From DATFQE01 sp963738205 (GTDB taxonomy: Bacteria > Actinomycetota > Thermoleophilia > Gaiellales > Gaiellaceae): 64,000 nucleotides of DNA. Location: assembly GCA_963738205.1 (NCBI GenBank), contig CAVTVQ010000007.1, positions 1,116,001-1,180,000 of the forward strand. The letters are read 5' to 3'. Positions 25,045 through 34,270 of the stretch are shown piece after piece; within the stretch, counting starts at the first letter, position 1; each line of letters opens with the position of its first letter. The notes beneath the pieces were generated by a model that saw only the letters and a list, made by a program, of their open reading frames with translations, searched no databases and had not been told where the DNA came from. The translations under genes were made by a program, and so were the position numbers.

Positions 25045-27183
25045 TTAGGTGCTCTCGGTTGCGTTTTGAGGAAGCTCTTCGGGCGCCCGGATGAGGAGCG
25101 GGCGGTGCGCCCAGGCGGGCATCCACCAGTTCCAGTCTCCGAGCAGGCGCATGAGCGCGGGCACGAGCAGGGCGCGGACCACCGTCGCGTCGAAGATGAT
25201 TCCGGCGGCGAGCCCGATCGCGAGCTCCTTGATCAGGAAGCCCGGGCCGGTGGAGAGCACCAGGAAGGCGCACATGAGCACGAGGGCACCGCTCGTCACG
25301 AGCTTGCCGGTGCGGGCGAGGCCGAGCTCGATCGCCTTCGAGGTGGAGCCGGTCTCGTCGTAGGCCTCGCGCATGCGGGTGAGCATGAAGACCTCGTAGT
25401 CCATCGAGAGGCCGAAGAGGAAGGCGAACATCATGATCGGGATCCAGGGGTTGATCGCCTGCATCGCGTCGATCCCCCAGGCCCCCGAGCCGTGCCCGAG
25501 CTGGAAGACGAGGACCACGATCCCGAACGCCGCCCCGAGCGACACGAGGTTGAGGAGCACGGCCTTCAGCGGCAGCACGAGCGACCGGAACGCCCGCGCG
25601 AGCAGGATGTAGGTCAGCGCCAGCACGAAGGCGAGCAGGTACGGGAAGTTGCCGTAGATGGCGTGGACGAGGTCGCGATCGACGGCCGCAGTCCCGCTGA
25701 CGGTCGCGTCCGTCCCTGCCAGCGCCGCTTCGGAGCGATCGATGATCGCCTGGATTCCCGGGGCGGCGCCGTCGACGTCGGGGAACGCCTCGACGAGCGC
25801 CGCGTCGCCTTCGCGCCAGTCCTTCGGCGCGACGGCCCCCGCGATGCCGTCCACGCGGCGCAGCCGCTCGGCGACGGCCTCCGGGTCGGCGCCGTTCTCG
25901 ACCAGCACGTCGAGCGGCTTCAGCACGCCCGGCGTGATCCCGGCCGCGGTGAGGGCGTCGCGGCCGACGATCGCGTCGCCCGTGCCGGGGACGTTCTTCA
26001 GCTGGGCCTCGTTCGCATTCAGCTGGAAGCCGTAGAAGACGAGCACGCCGGTGATCGCGAGCCCGACCGCCGCAACCGGTACCGGCCGGACGTTGACGAA
26101 CCGCGCCCAGCGACCCCAGGGCCCGTGTTCGGGGTGACCGCGATCGACGAGCCGCTTCGGCAGCAACCGCACGCTGTTGATGCGCTCGCCGAGCACCGCC
26201 AGCAGCGCCGGGAGCAGCGTGATCGCCGCGAGCACCGACACCGCCGGGATCAGCATTCCGGCGATGCCGATCGAGCGGATGAACGGCACGGGCAACACGA
26301 TCAGGGAGAGCAACCCGATCGCCACCGTCGAGCCCGAGACGATCACCGCCTTGCCCGCATGCGTCATCGTCTCGACGAGAGCGGTCTCCACGTCCTGGCC
26401 CTCGCGCAGCTCGTCACGGAAGCGGAAGACGAGGAGCAGCGCGTAGTCGATCGCGACGCCGAGGCCGACGAGCGCGATCAGGAACTGCACGACGATCGAC
26501 ACGTCGGTGACGTAGGTGAGGATCCAGACGAGCGTGAACGTGTTCAGGATCGACGACACGGCGATTACGAGCGGCAGCAGGACCGCCGGCAGCGTCCCGA
26601 AGACGAAGAAGAGGATGATCAGCGCGCCGAGGCCGCCGATCAGCGCCTCGACGAGGACGCTCGGACCTGCCGTCTCGCCGCTCTCGTTCGCCTCCATGAT
26701 CGGACCCTGGCCCGTCACGTGCACGGTCGTTCCCGGCGGCAGTCCGGCGGACGCGGCCTTCAGCATCGCTTCGGCGCCGCTCTTCACGTCGAACTCCGGC
26801 GAGCCGGCCGGATAGATCTCCATGAAGGTCGTATGCCTGTCCTTGGAGACGTACGCGTCGCTGCCCGTCGAGAAGAAGGAGCTGGCGCGGGCACCCGGGC
26901 TCGTCTCGAGCGCTCGCTCCATCGCGGCGGCAATCGCGTCGCTCCTGGTCGCGTCGCCCTTCGTCTGGAACACGACGACGTTCGGGGGGCGCTCGCCGGT
27001 GCCGAACCGCTCGAACGTCCGCTGGCTCGCCTCGTAGGCGGAGTAGCCGGGGATCGAGAAGGACTGGAGCCAGCGCTCCGAGACCTGACCTGCGGCGAAG
27101 CCGCCGAAGACGGTGAGGGCGATCCACGCGAAGATGATCGCCTTGCGGTGACGGGCGGTGACATGAGCGAGCCGAGCGAGCAT
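25045..27183 (-). CDS. MMPL/RND-type transporter
   Basis: 712 residues in two homologous halves, each with one helix, a large extracytoplasmic loop and five helices. It has the MMPL motifs GVAIDYALLLVFRFRDEL in the first half and GLSMDYEVFMLTRMREAY in the second. Such proteins export lipids or drugs using the proton gradient. The ATG at 27183 follows AGAGGAG; longer frames upstream have no homology. It is divergent from the kinase/regulator pair, with about 160 nt between starts, so these may control it. The substrate is not identifiable. Confidence 0.92.
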   Translation of the reverse strand: MLARLAHVTARHRKAIIFAWIALTVFGGFAAGQVSERWLQSFSIPGYSAYEASQRTFERFGTGERPPNVVVFQTKGDATRSDAIAAAMERALETSPGARASSFFSTGSDAYVSKDRHTTFMEIYPAGSPEFDVKSGAEAMLKAASAGLPPGTTVHVTGQGPIMEANESGETAGPSVLVEALIGGLGALIILFFVFGTLPAVLLPLVIAVSSILNTFTLVWILTYVTDVSIVVQFLIALVGLGVAIDYALLLVFRFRDELREGQDVETALVETMTHAGKAVIVSGSTVAIGLLSLIVLPVPFIRSIGIAGMLIPAVSVLAAITLLPALLAVLGERINSVRLLPKRLVDRGHPEHGPWGRWARFVNVRPVPVAAVGLAITGVLVFYGFQLNANEAQLKNVPGTGDAIVGRDALTAAGITPGVLKPLDVLVENGADPEAVAERLRRVDGIAGAVAPKDWREGDAALVEAFPDVDGAAPGIQAIIDRSEAALAGTDATVSGTAAVDRDLVHAIYGNFPYLLAFVLALTYILLARAFRSLVLPLKAVLLNLVSLGAAFGIVVLVFQLGHGSGAWGIDAMQAINPWIPIMMFAFLFGLSMDYEVFMLTRMREAYDETGSTSKAIELGLARTGKLVTSGALVLMCAFLVLSTGPGFLIKELAIGLAAGIIFDATVVRALLVPALMRLLGDWNWWMPAWAHRPLLIRAPEELPQNATEST

Positions 27184-27344
27184 GGGACTCCTCTGGTGTT
27201 CGATGGCGTTCACAGAGGACAGGATCGGCTGCGAGCCGGGGCTCGGCAATCGGTCATGGGGCGATTTCCGGGCCGACGAAAGTCGGTCTCCGAATCGACT
27301 TCGGACGGTGTCCAAGAGCGGCCGCGCCGCCTACTCTTGACGGT

Positions 27345-28547
27345 GTGACCGCTCGCCGCCTCCTGTCCGGCCTGCTCGCCGTCTCGGACGAGGACGAGGA
27401 GCCGCCCGCGCGCCGCTCGCGGCGCGACTGGGTCGTCGACACCTCGCTGTTCCTGCTCGCGGCCGCGGCGGGCGGCTTGGCGCTGGCTGACCAGGTCGGC
27501 CGGGGTCTGGATGTGCCCCTGCTCGTCTTCGACGTGATCGGCGGCGCGGCGCTCTGCCTCGCCCTCTGGTGGCGGCGGCGCTGGCCGTTCGGCCTCGGGC
27601 TGGCCTCGGTGCCGATCGTGGCCTTCTCGTCCTCCGCGGGCTTTGCCGGCCTGATCGTCCTGTTCACCGTCGCCGCCTACCGCCGCTGGCAGCTGGCGTT
27701 CCTGGTCGCCGCACTGCAGCTCGCGATGTTTCCGGTCTACCGCGCCGTGCAGCCCGACGACGACGCGCTCCCGCCGCTGGCGTTCTTCGTCATCCAGACG
27801 CTGGCCTACGCCGCCATCGTCGCGTGGGGCATGTTCAGCCGCGGGCGCCGCCAGTCGCGGCGCGAGCGCGTGCGCCATGCCGAGGCGGAGCAGGAGCTGC
27901 GCGTCGAGCAGATCCGCTACGCCGAGCGCTCGCGCATCGCGCGCGAGATGCACGACGTCCTGGCCCACCGGATCTCGCTGCTGAGCCTGCACGCCGGCGC
28001 GCTCGAGTTCCGCCCGGACGCCCCGCCCGAGGAGGTCGCGCGCGCCGCGGCGGTGATCCGCGCCAGCGCGCACCAGGCGCTCGAGGACCTGCGCGCGGTG
28101 ATCGGCGTGCTTCGCGACGGCTCGGACGGCGAGCCGCCGCAACCGCCCCAGCCGACGCTGGCGGCGCTGCCCGGGCTGCTCGAGGAGTCACGCGCCGCGG
28201 GGATGCTCCTGCACGCCGACGTGCGCCTCGACGATCTGGCCGCCGTCCCGGACGCGATCGGGCGCCATGCGCTGCGGATCGTCCAGGAGGCGCTGACGAA
28301 CGCGCGCAAGCACGCGACGTCGGCCGCGGTCGACCTTCGCATCGAAGGCGCGCCGGGAGATGGGCTGACGATCGAGGTGCGAAACCGGGCGCCGGTTCTG
28401 ACCGCCGGCGCGCCGGAGATCCCCGGGGCCGGGACCGGCCTCGTCGGCCTCGTCGAGCGGGCGACGCTCTCCGGCGGCCAGCTCGTGCACGGACTCGACG
28501 AGGCGGGCGACTTCCGGCTGCGCGCCTGGTTGCCGTGGCCTCGATGA
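27345..28547 (+). CDS. NarL-type sensor histidine kinase
   Basis: 400 residues. Four or five N-terminal membrane helices are followed by a DHp domain of the HisKA_3 type with REMHDVLAHRISLLSLHAGALE (phospho-acceptor His203) and an HATPase domain (IVQEALTNARKHA, GTGLVGLVERATLSGGQL). No large extracellular sensor loop is seen, so it probably senses the membrane or an intramembrane signal, as kinases next to exporters often do. The GTG start and ATGA overlap with the response regulator make a two-gene operon. Confidence 0.92.
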   Translation: MTARRLLSGLLAVSDEDEEPPARRSRRDWVVDTSLFLLAAAAGGLALADQVGRGLDVPLLVFDVIGGAALCLALWWRRRWPFGLGLASVPIVAFSSSAGFAGLIVLFTVAAYRRWQLAFLVAALQLAMFPVYRAVQPDDDALPPLAFFVIQTLAYAAIVAWGMFSRGRRQSRRERVRHAEAEQELRVEQIRYAERSRIAREMHDVLAHRISLLSLHAGALEFRPDAPPEEVARAAAVIRASAHQALEDLRAVIGVLRDGSDGEPPQPPQPTLAALPGLLEESRAAGMLLHADVRLDDLAAVPDAIGRHALRIVQEALTNARKHATSAAVDLRIEGAPGDGLTIEVRNRAPVLTAGAPEIPGAGTGLVGLVERATLSGGQLVHGLDEAGDFRLRAWLPWPR

Positions 28548-29215
28548 GTGAGCACACGAGCGAGCAGATCCGCGTGCTGGTCGTCGACGACGACGCACTC
28601 GTCCGCGCCGGGCTGTCGATGCTGCTCGCGGGCGTCAAGGAGATCGCGGTCGTCGGCGAGGCGGCGGACGGCAGCGAGGTCGCGCACGCGGTGGCCGAGC
28701 ACCAGCCCGACGTCGTGCTGATGGACATCCGGATGCCCGGGCTGGACGGCCTCGCCGCCACCGAGCTGCTGCGCGCACGCGACGACGCGCCCGAGGTGAT
28801 CGTCCTCACGACCTTCGATGCCGACGACGACGTCCTGCGCGCCCTGCGCGCCGGCGCCGGCGGATTCCTGCTCAAGGACACGCCGCCGGCCGAGATCGTC
28901 CGCGCCGTGCTGGCCGTCGCCGCCGGCGAGCCGATGCTCTCCCCGGCGATCACCCGCCGGCTGATCGGCCACGTGACCGACGGCGTCACCCACGATCGTC
29001 AGCGCCGCGCCCGCGAGCAGCTCGACCGCCTCACCGAGCGCGAGCGCGAGGTCGCCGTCGCGGTCGGGCTGGGCAAGTCCAATGCCGAGATCGGCCGCGA
29101 GCTCTACATGAGCGTGGCGACCGTCAAGTCGCACGTCTCGCGGGTGCTCGAGAAGCTCGAGTTCAACAACCGCGTGCAGATCGCCCTGCTAGCCCACGAC
29201 GCCGGGGAGGCGTGA
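28544..29215 (+). CDS. NarL/FixJ-family response regulator
   Basis: 223 residues. The receiver domain has the acidic pair DDD near residue 15, phospho-acceptor Asp61 (VVLMDIRMPG), Thr in VLTTFDADD and Lys in LLKDTPPAEI. The C-terminal LuxR HTH is LTEREREVAVAVGLGKSNAEI...MSVATVKSHVSRVLEKL. It is cognate to the upstream kinase (ATGA overlap). The likely target is the divergent MMPL transporter promoter, an inference from position. Confidence 0.93.
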   Translation: MSEHTSEQIRVLVVDDDALVRAGLSMLLAGVKEIAVVGEAADGSEVAHAVAEHQPDVVLMDIRMPGLDGLAATELLRARDDAPEVIVLTTFDADDDVLRALRAGAGGFLLKDTPPAEIVRAVLAVAAGEPMLSPAITRRLIGHVTDGVTHDRQRRAREQLDRLTEREREVAVAVGLGKSNAEIGRELYMSVATVKSHVSRVLEKLEFNNRVQIALLAHDAGEA

Positions 29216-29458
29216 CGTGCGATCGCGAAATCGACCAGGCGCAGAAGAGTCGACGAGAACTCGACTGGTTGACCGGTTTTCCGCCGCTGCTTTCGATCGG
29301 CCGTGATCGGTGAGGAGCAATGACGGCCCATTTGCAGGTAGTTCTCGGGCGACCTTCCGTGCGCAAAGCGGGGCCGGGCAGCAAACGATGCATTTCAGAA
29401 CCGCAGTTCGTGCCTGGGCAGGCAACGTAATACAGTGTTTTGCAGAGGTTTTAGGAGA

Positions 29459-29532
<74 letters not shown>

Positions 29533-29570
29533 CCGCGAGCCGGACGATTGTAGCCGAGTGCGCGAGGCGA

Positions 29571-30422
29571 CTACTTCCAGCGGCCGGCGCCGAAGAACTC
29601 CTCCTCGCCGCCGCCGGGCTGGAAGGTGATGGTCGCGTCGCCGTCGGCCTTGCCGGTCAAGAGCTCGTAGCTCAACATCTTCGTCTGGATCTCGCCCTTG
29701 GCGGCGCCGTTCTCCATCGTGCCCTGGACGACGTCGAGGACGTACTTCATCGGCTTCTCGAACTCGGAGATCCCCGACAGGCTCTTGATCGTCTGCACGT
29801 GCCCCGAGAAGTTCCCCTTGATGCCTGCGCGCTTCCTCCAGACGAGCAGGTCGCCGCTCTTCAGGCCTGCGGCGACCAGCTGCTTGAGGTTCCTGATCGG
29901 CTGCTTCTTCGAGTCCAGGTACCAGTCGACGATCGCCGTCTTCCGCCCGCGCTCCTGGAAGTGGATCGTGCCGAGGTTGACGACGGCGTTGCGGAGTTGC
30001 TTGCGCGTGACGCCCTTGCCGATCGGGTAGCTCACCGACTTCTTCGCGGACGAATCCCAGCCCGGGACGCTGGCGGTCTCGCCGTGCTGCTCGAGGTAGT
30101 AGTGACGAAGGAGGATCGTCACGTCGGCGCAGTCGGCACGGAGGTCGTCGACGAGGTCGGCGAGGTCGGGCAGCGACTTGCGCACCTCGCTCGTGACGTT
30201 CACCGCAGTGTCGTTCCAGGAGCCGGTCGGAAACCAGGTCACCCAGTCGCCGAAGGTCGTGTACTGCTTGGGGTCGAGCTTGTCCTTGGGCGCGCCGTCG
30301 CGCTGCAGGATGCGGGCGAGGGCGCTGTTGCTCACGCTGAGCTGAGGCGCGCCGCTCGGCCTCGGCGGAGCGGCGGGCGCTCGTCGCAGGCGGGCCGGCT
30401 CGTGCTCGCTCGCCCGTCTCAA
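29571..30422 (-). CDS. Hypothetical protein
   Basis: 283 residues. A proline- and alanine-rich N-terminus ends in SNSALARILQRDGAP (about 32-46). It is followed by a globular part with FGDWVTWFPTGSWND, DLRADCADVTILLRHYYLEQ and a lysine-rich LVAAGLKSGDLLVWRKR segment. The ALAR.LQR motif reminds me of proteins carrying or accompanying DUF4157 domains near extracellular contractile injection systems, but no such system is in the window and this link is weak. The TTG start overlaps the stop of the flavoprotein gene (TTGA). No signal peptide. Function unknown. Confidence 0.6.
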   Translation of the reverse strand: MRRASEHEPARLRRAPAAPPRPSGAPQLSVSNSALARILQRDGAPKDKLDPKQYTTFGDWVTWFPTGSWNDTAVNVTSEVRKSLPDLADLVDDLRADCADVTILLRHYYLEQHGETASVPGWDSSAKKSVSYPIGKGVTRKQLRNAVVNLGTIHFQERGRKTAIVDWYLDSKKQPIRNLKQLVAAGLKSGDLLVWRKRAGIKGNFSGHVQTIKSLSGISEFEKPMKYVLDVVQGTMENGAAKGEIQTKMLSYELLTGKADGDATITFQPGGGEEEFFGAGRWK

Positions 30423-31033
30423 CCGCGCTCGACGACCTCGCGTCCGGGGTCGCGCGCCGGGTCGGCCGTGGGCAGCACGTCACGCGACCAGTCGCGTTGC
30501 TTCCAACCCGGCACCGGCGTCTCGCACTCGGCCTTGGGCACGAAGCGCGAGCGTTCGACGAGGCGGTACTCGTGGATGTAGCGCGGGCAGTTCGGGAACA
30601 CCTGCTCGGCGTGGACGCGGACGACGAACTGCGCTTCGGGGTACTCCGCCATGAGCGCGTCGTCCTCGGCGATCGAGGCGACGCCGTTCAGGCGCAGGCG
30701 CCGGCGCTGCTCGAAGTGGATGAAGAGCAGCCCCACGTGCGGGTTGACCAGCAGGTTCCCCATCGAGAGGTACATGCCGTTCCCGTCGTAGTTCGGCAGC
30801 GCGATCGTGCGCTCGTCGACGACGCGTACGAAGCCGGGCTCGCCGCCCTTGTACGAACAGTTCGGGCGACCATCGGCGTCGGCGGTCGCGATGAAGACCA
30901 TGTCGCAGCTCTCGATGAAGCGCCGGTCGTCGTCGTCGATCTCCGGTCGCGCCACGAATCGCTCCTGTAAGCGATCGGCCAGCCGCTCCGTGTCGAAGCG
31001 CTGCTGCAGCTGCCGCGAGCCTTCGTGGTACAT
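30419..31033 (-). CDS. PNPOx-like flavoprotein
   Basis: 204 residues of the pyridoxamine-5'-phosphate-oxidase-like split-barrel fold. It shows FIATADADGRPNCSYKGGEPGFVRVVDERTIALPNYDGNGMY and LLVNPHVGLLFIHF, the usual FMN- or F420-binding core, and ends in a C-terminal PRYIHEYRLVE segment. Such proteins reduce or bind flavins or haem; the physiological reaction is not given by sequence. The gene overlaps the downstream hypothetical gene and is divergent from the MarP-like protease. Confidence 0.85.
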   Translation of the reverse strand: MYHEGSRQLQQRFDTERLADRLQERFVARPEIDDDDRRFIESCDMVFIATADADGRPNCSYKGGEPGFVRVVDERTIALPNYDGNGMYLSMGNLLVNPHVGLLFIHFEQRRRLRLNGVASIAEDDALMAEYPEAQFVVRVHAEQVFPNCPRYIHEYRLVERSRFVPKAECETPVPGWKQRDWSRDVLPTADPARDPGREVVERG

Positions 31034-31082
31034 GCCCACGACTCGATGATCGCACCGGCCGCGGAGGGCGTCCACTAGCCTC

Positions 31083-32228
31083 GTGGAGCTGACGACCGTC
31101 GACTGGATCGTGCTCGGATTCGCCCTGCTCACCGGCCTCCTCGGCGCGCGGCGGGGGTTTCTGGCCACTGCGCTGTCCACGGCCGGCGTGGTCGCCGGTG
31201 CCCTGCTCGGCGCGCGGCTCGCGTCACACCTGCTGAACGAGGGGTCGAGCTCGCCGTACACGCCGCTCGTCGGGCTTCTGGGTGCGGCCGCGCTCGCGAT
31301 CCTCTTCGAGACGGTCGGCGCCACGATCGGCTACCGGCTGCGGAGCGCGTTTCCGCTCTCGCAGCTCCGAGCGGTCGACTCCGTCGGCGGCTTCGTCCTC
31401 GGTGCGGTCCTGGGGCTCGTGCTCGTCTGGGTCGCCGGCGCGGTCGCCCTGCAGCTGCCGGGCCAGACGAGGCTGCGGCAGGAGGCGCAGCGCTCCGAGG
31501 TGCTCCAGCGGCTGAACGACATCGCACCGCCTTCACGCGCGCTCCGCGCTCTGGCGCGTGTCGATCCGTTCCCGGCGATCGCAGGCCCGCTCGCTCCTGT
31601 CGAGCCGCCGGACCCCGCCGTCCTGCGCTCCCCCGGGGTCCGGATCGCGGCGCCCAGCGTCGTGCGGGTGCTCGGGACGGCCTGCGGGCTCTCGATCGAG
31701 GGCTCCGGCTGGGTCGGCCGCCCCGGCCTCGTGGTCACGAACGCGCACGTCGTCGCCGGGCAGGACGACACGACCGTGCAGGCGCCGGGCTCGGAGCGGC
31801 TGTCTGCCGAAGCCGTGGTGTTCGATCCACGGAACGACGTAGCCGTGCTTCGCGTCGACGGACTGGGCGCCAGGCCGCTGAAGCTCGTCGAGCCCAAGGT
31901 GGGTGATCCGGTCGCGATACTCGGCTATCCGGAGAACGGCCCGTTCACCGCCGTGGCCGGGCGGATGGGGCCGACGGGCACCCTGCTGACCGAGGACGCC
32001 TACGGCCGCGGACCTGTGGCGCGGCGCGTGACGAGCTTCCGGGGCCGCGTCCGGCACGGGAACTCGGGCGGTCCGGTCGTGAACCGCATGGGCGCGGTCG
32101 AGGCGACCGTCTTCGCCGAGCGCACCGGCTCGGACGGCGGCTACGGCATCCCGTCCGACGTCGTGCGGAGTGCCCTGGCGAGCGCGCGAGGGACGGTCTC
32201 GACCGGTGCGTGTGCCGTCGGCGGCTAG
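31083..32228 (+). CDS. MarP-like membrane serine protease (CvpA + trypsin-like domain)
   Basis: 381 residues. An N-terminal CvpA-type region of four helices (VDWIVLGFALLTGLLGARRG at the start) is followed by a periplasmic chymotrypsin-fold protease with catalytic His222 (NAHVVAG), Asp252 (NDVAV) and Ser328 (GNSGGPV). The Mycobacterium homologue MarP supports acid and oxidative stress survival by processing a peptidoglycan hydrolase. The GTG at 31083 starts the first helix. The TAG stop overlaps the TA target of the MITE-like element that follows. Confidence 0.9.
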   Translation: MELTTVDWIVLGFALLTGLLGARRGFLATALSTAGVVAGALLGARLASHLLNEGSSSPYTPLVGLLGAAALAILFETVGATIGYRLRSAFPLSQLRAVDSVGGFVLGAVLGLVLVWVAGAVALQLPGQTRLRQEAQRSEVLQRLNDIAPPSRALRALARVDPFPAIAGPLAPVEPPDPAVLRSPGVRIAAPSVVRVLGTACGLSIEGSGWVGRPGLVVTNAHVVAGQDDTTVQAPGSERLSAEAVVFDPRNDVAVLRVDGLGARPLKLVEPKVGDPVAILGYPENGPFTAVAGRMGPTGTLLTEDAYGRGPVARRVTSFRGRVRHGNSGGPVVNRMGAVEATVFAERTGSDGGYGIPSDVVRSALASARGTVSTGACAVGG

Positions 32229-32393
32229 GAGGGTCTGGCGGAATACCGCTCGTCGCAGGGGTGCGATGGTCGTTCCGAGGCAAGGACGCAGGGAGTGTTC
32301 GTATGCGGAGCTATACGGGCGCGACCGAGGACGCGGCCTCGGGGCGAGCAGCGCGGCCCGGCGGCACAGTCGCTATTGCGCCAGACCCTCCTA
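32226..32393. mobile_element. MITE-like element with 17-bp inverted ends and TA target duplication
   Basis: The ends GGAGGGTCTGGCGGAATA (32228) and TATTGCGCCAGACCCTCC (ending 32391) are inverted repeats differing at one position. They enclose about 128 nt without coding capacity. The element is bordered on each side by TA, the target duplication typical of IS630/Tc1-mariner transposition. It is inserted between the convergent protease and methyltransferase genes, and both TAG stops are formed by TA plus the first G of the element. The ancestral joint (GGC-TAAAT) would have given TAA and TAG stops, so neither protein changed. It may also act as a hairpin terminator. Confidence 0.75.
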
Positions 32394-34193
32394 AATCAGA
32401 TCGAGCACGGCCAGCGGCCGCCTGAACGGCGCCACGATGTAGACGCCGTCCGCGCGCCCGCGTGCTGCCTCGATCAGCTCGCGTGCGTGCTCCATGCCGA
32501 GCTGGGCGGCGTCGGGGCCGGCGTCGCGGAGTGCCTCCTGCAGCGGCTCGGGCACCGAGATTCCCGGGACCTCGTTGTGCAGACGCTGCGCGAGGCGGTA
32601 GCTCGTCAGCGGGAACACGCCGACCAGGACGGGGATCGGCCACGTGCCGCCGAGCCGGTCGCGGAACTCGTCCAGGCGGTCGAGGTCGTAGACGATCTGC
32701 GTCATCGCGTAGCGCGCGCCGGCCTCGACCTTCTGACGGAAGCGATCGACCTCGAGCTCCATGTCGTCCGGGGTCGGGTTCACCGCCACGCCGATGAAGA
32801 ACGACGTGGGCGCGTCGATCGGGCGGCCGTTGAAGTCCTCGCCGCGGTTCAACCGCGCCAGCAGCTGCGTGAGGCCGATCGCGTCCACCTCGTAGACGCC
32901 GCGCGAGCCCGGATAGTCGCCCACTTCGGGCGGGTCGCCCGTGATCGCGAGCACGTTGCGCACGCCCTCGGCGTGGGCGCCCAGCAACATCGACTCCAGG
33001 CCCATCACGGTCCAGTCGCGGGTCGTGAGGTGCGGAACGGTCTCGAGCCCGCACTCGCGCTCGATCGTCGCGGACACCATCAGCGCGCTCATGCCCGCCC
33101 GCGCGGTCGCGTTGTCGTTGATGTCGACGAAGCCGACCTTGCCCGAGTCCTTGAGCGCCTGGGCGACCTCGACCAGGCCGCGGCTGGAGCCGCCGAGCGG
33201 GGGGTCGAGCTGCACGGACACGACCCACTCGCCCTCGCGCAGGGCGCGCGCGAGGCCGGTCTCGCGCTGCTCCTCGCCGAGCGCCACGATCAGCTCGCGC
33301 TCGTCGAGCTCGAGCGGCGCGCGGGCCTGGCGCTCCTCCTCGACGGCGGTCTTGATCGCCGCGATCTCGGCCGGCGTGGTGCCGCAACAACCGCCGATGA
33401 TCCGGGCGCCGAGGTCGCGGGCATGCGCAGCGAACTCGGCGAAGTACTCGGGCGAGGCGTGCGGGTAGATGACGCGCCCGCCCGCGAGGCTGGCGAGGCC
33501 GATATTGGGCAGCGCGGCCAGCGGCTTGCCGTTGCTGCCCATCTGGTCGAGCGCGTGGAGCGCCGCGAGCAGCCCGGCGCCGTGGTTGGCGCCGATCGCG
33601 GCGACGTCGAGCTCGCCGAGCCGCTTGGCGGCCTCGGCGGCGGTGATCCCGGCGAGGGTCTCGGCGCCCTCGTCGAAGGTCATCAGCGCGACGATCGGCA
33701 GGCTCGAGACGCTCCGCACCGCCTCGACGGCGTCCGCCACCTCGTCGAGGTCGTAGAACGTCTCGATCATGAACAGGTCGGCGCCGCGTCCCTCGAGCAC
33801 ACCGGCCTGCTCGGCGAACAGCTCCCGGCGCATCCGTGACGTCGCCGCCTGGCCGAGCGGGCCGATCGAGCCGGCGACAAAGACGTCCTTGCCGGTCGTC
33901 TCGCGGGCCTGACGTGCGAGCTTCACGGCCGTCGAGTTGATCGCCTCGAGCTGGTCCTCGAGGAAGTGGGCGGCGAGCTTCCGCCGGTTGGCGCCGAAGG
34001 AGTTGGCCTCGATCAGTTCGGCGCCCGCGTTGATGAAGGACACGTGCAGCGAGACGACTGCCTCGGGCGCGCGCAGGTTCGCCTCCTCCGGGCAGCGCAG
34101 CCGAGGAACCGCGGCAGAGATAAGCGCGCCCATCCCGCCGTCGGCAACGACGAGAGGCCCGTCCTGGAGCCGTTCGAGAAACCGGGAAGCCAC
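32391..34193 (-). CDS. Bifunctional homocysteine S-methyltransferase / methylenetetrahydrofolate reductase
   Basis: 600 residues. Residues 1-290 form the homocysteine methyltransferase barrel (VVADGGMGALIS; zinc cysteines in IIGGCCGTTPAEI, 269-270). The C-terminal 300 residues match MetF (AGMSALMVSATIERE, NVLAITGDPPEVGDYPGSRGVYEVDAIGL, MTQIVYDLDRL). The fusion joins methyl-THF formation to methionine synthesis. The third zinc ligand, usually Cys in GANC, is His204 (GANHGAG). The start is GTG at 34193. The gene ends in the MITE-like element. Confidence 0.9.
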   Translation of the reverse strand: MASRFLERLQDGPLVVADGGMGALISAAVPRLRCPEEANLRAPEAVVSLHVSFINAGAELIEANSFGANRRKLAAHFLEDQLEAINSTAVKLARQARETTGKDVFVAGSIGPLGQAATSRMRRELFAEQAGVLEGRGADLFMIETFYDLDEVADAVEAVRSVSSLPIVALMTFDEGAETLAGITAAEAAKRLGELDVAAIGANHGAGLLAALHALDQMGSNGKPLAALPNIGLASLAGGRVIYPHASPEYFAEFAAHARDLGARIIGGCCGTTPAEIAAIKTAVEEERQARAPLELDERELIVALGEEQRETGLARALREGEWVVSVQLDPPLGGSSRGLVEVAQALKDSGKVGFVDINDNATARAGMSALMVSATIERECGLETVPHLTTRDWTVMGLESMLLGAHAEGVRNVLAITGDPPEVGDYPGSRGVYEVDAIGLTQLLARLNRGEDFNGRPIDAPTSFFIGVAVNPTPDDMELEVDRFRQKVEAGARYAMTQIVYDLDRLDEFRDRLGGTWPIPVLVGVFPLTSYRLAQRLHNEVPGISVPEPLQEALRDAGPDAAQLGMEHARELIEAARGRADGVYIVAPFRRPLAVLDLI

Positions 34194-34270
34194 CCCGGGA
34201 CTCTAGTGAGTCGACAGCCGCTCGCCGCTACACATCCGGGATGGGCGCCTGGACACGTCCCCGCAGGTCG

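Noticed and set aside
24780..25094. Open frames across the tRNA-Asp fragments (also at 4517-4726, 21138-21563 and 29310-29513)
   Set aside because: Their common peptide (DGTRTRDLRRDR or its antisense PVTPEVAGSSPVAPV) is simply the translated tRNA sequence and is a well-known annotation artefact.
25066..27348. A 760-codon open frame opposite the MMPL transporter, and other very long antisense frames (e.g. 16364-18199, 53608-55350, 32295-33839, 38349-40379, 46591-48045)
   Set aside because: They mirror well-conserved genes on the other strand, are rich in Arg/Ala/Gly/Pro without domains, and arise from the strong GC bias at third codon positions.
4439..29458. Integrase, excisionase or transposase genes inside the tRNA-Asp-bounded units
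   Set aside because: None found on either strand. The island reading rests on the att-like fragments, flank repeats and gene remnants only.
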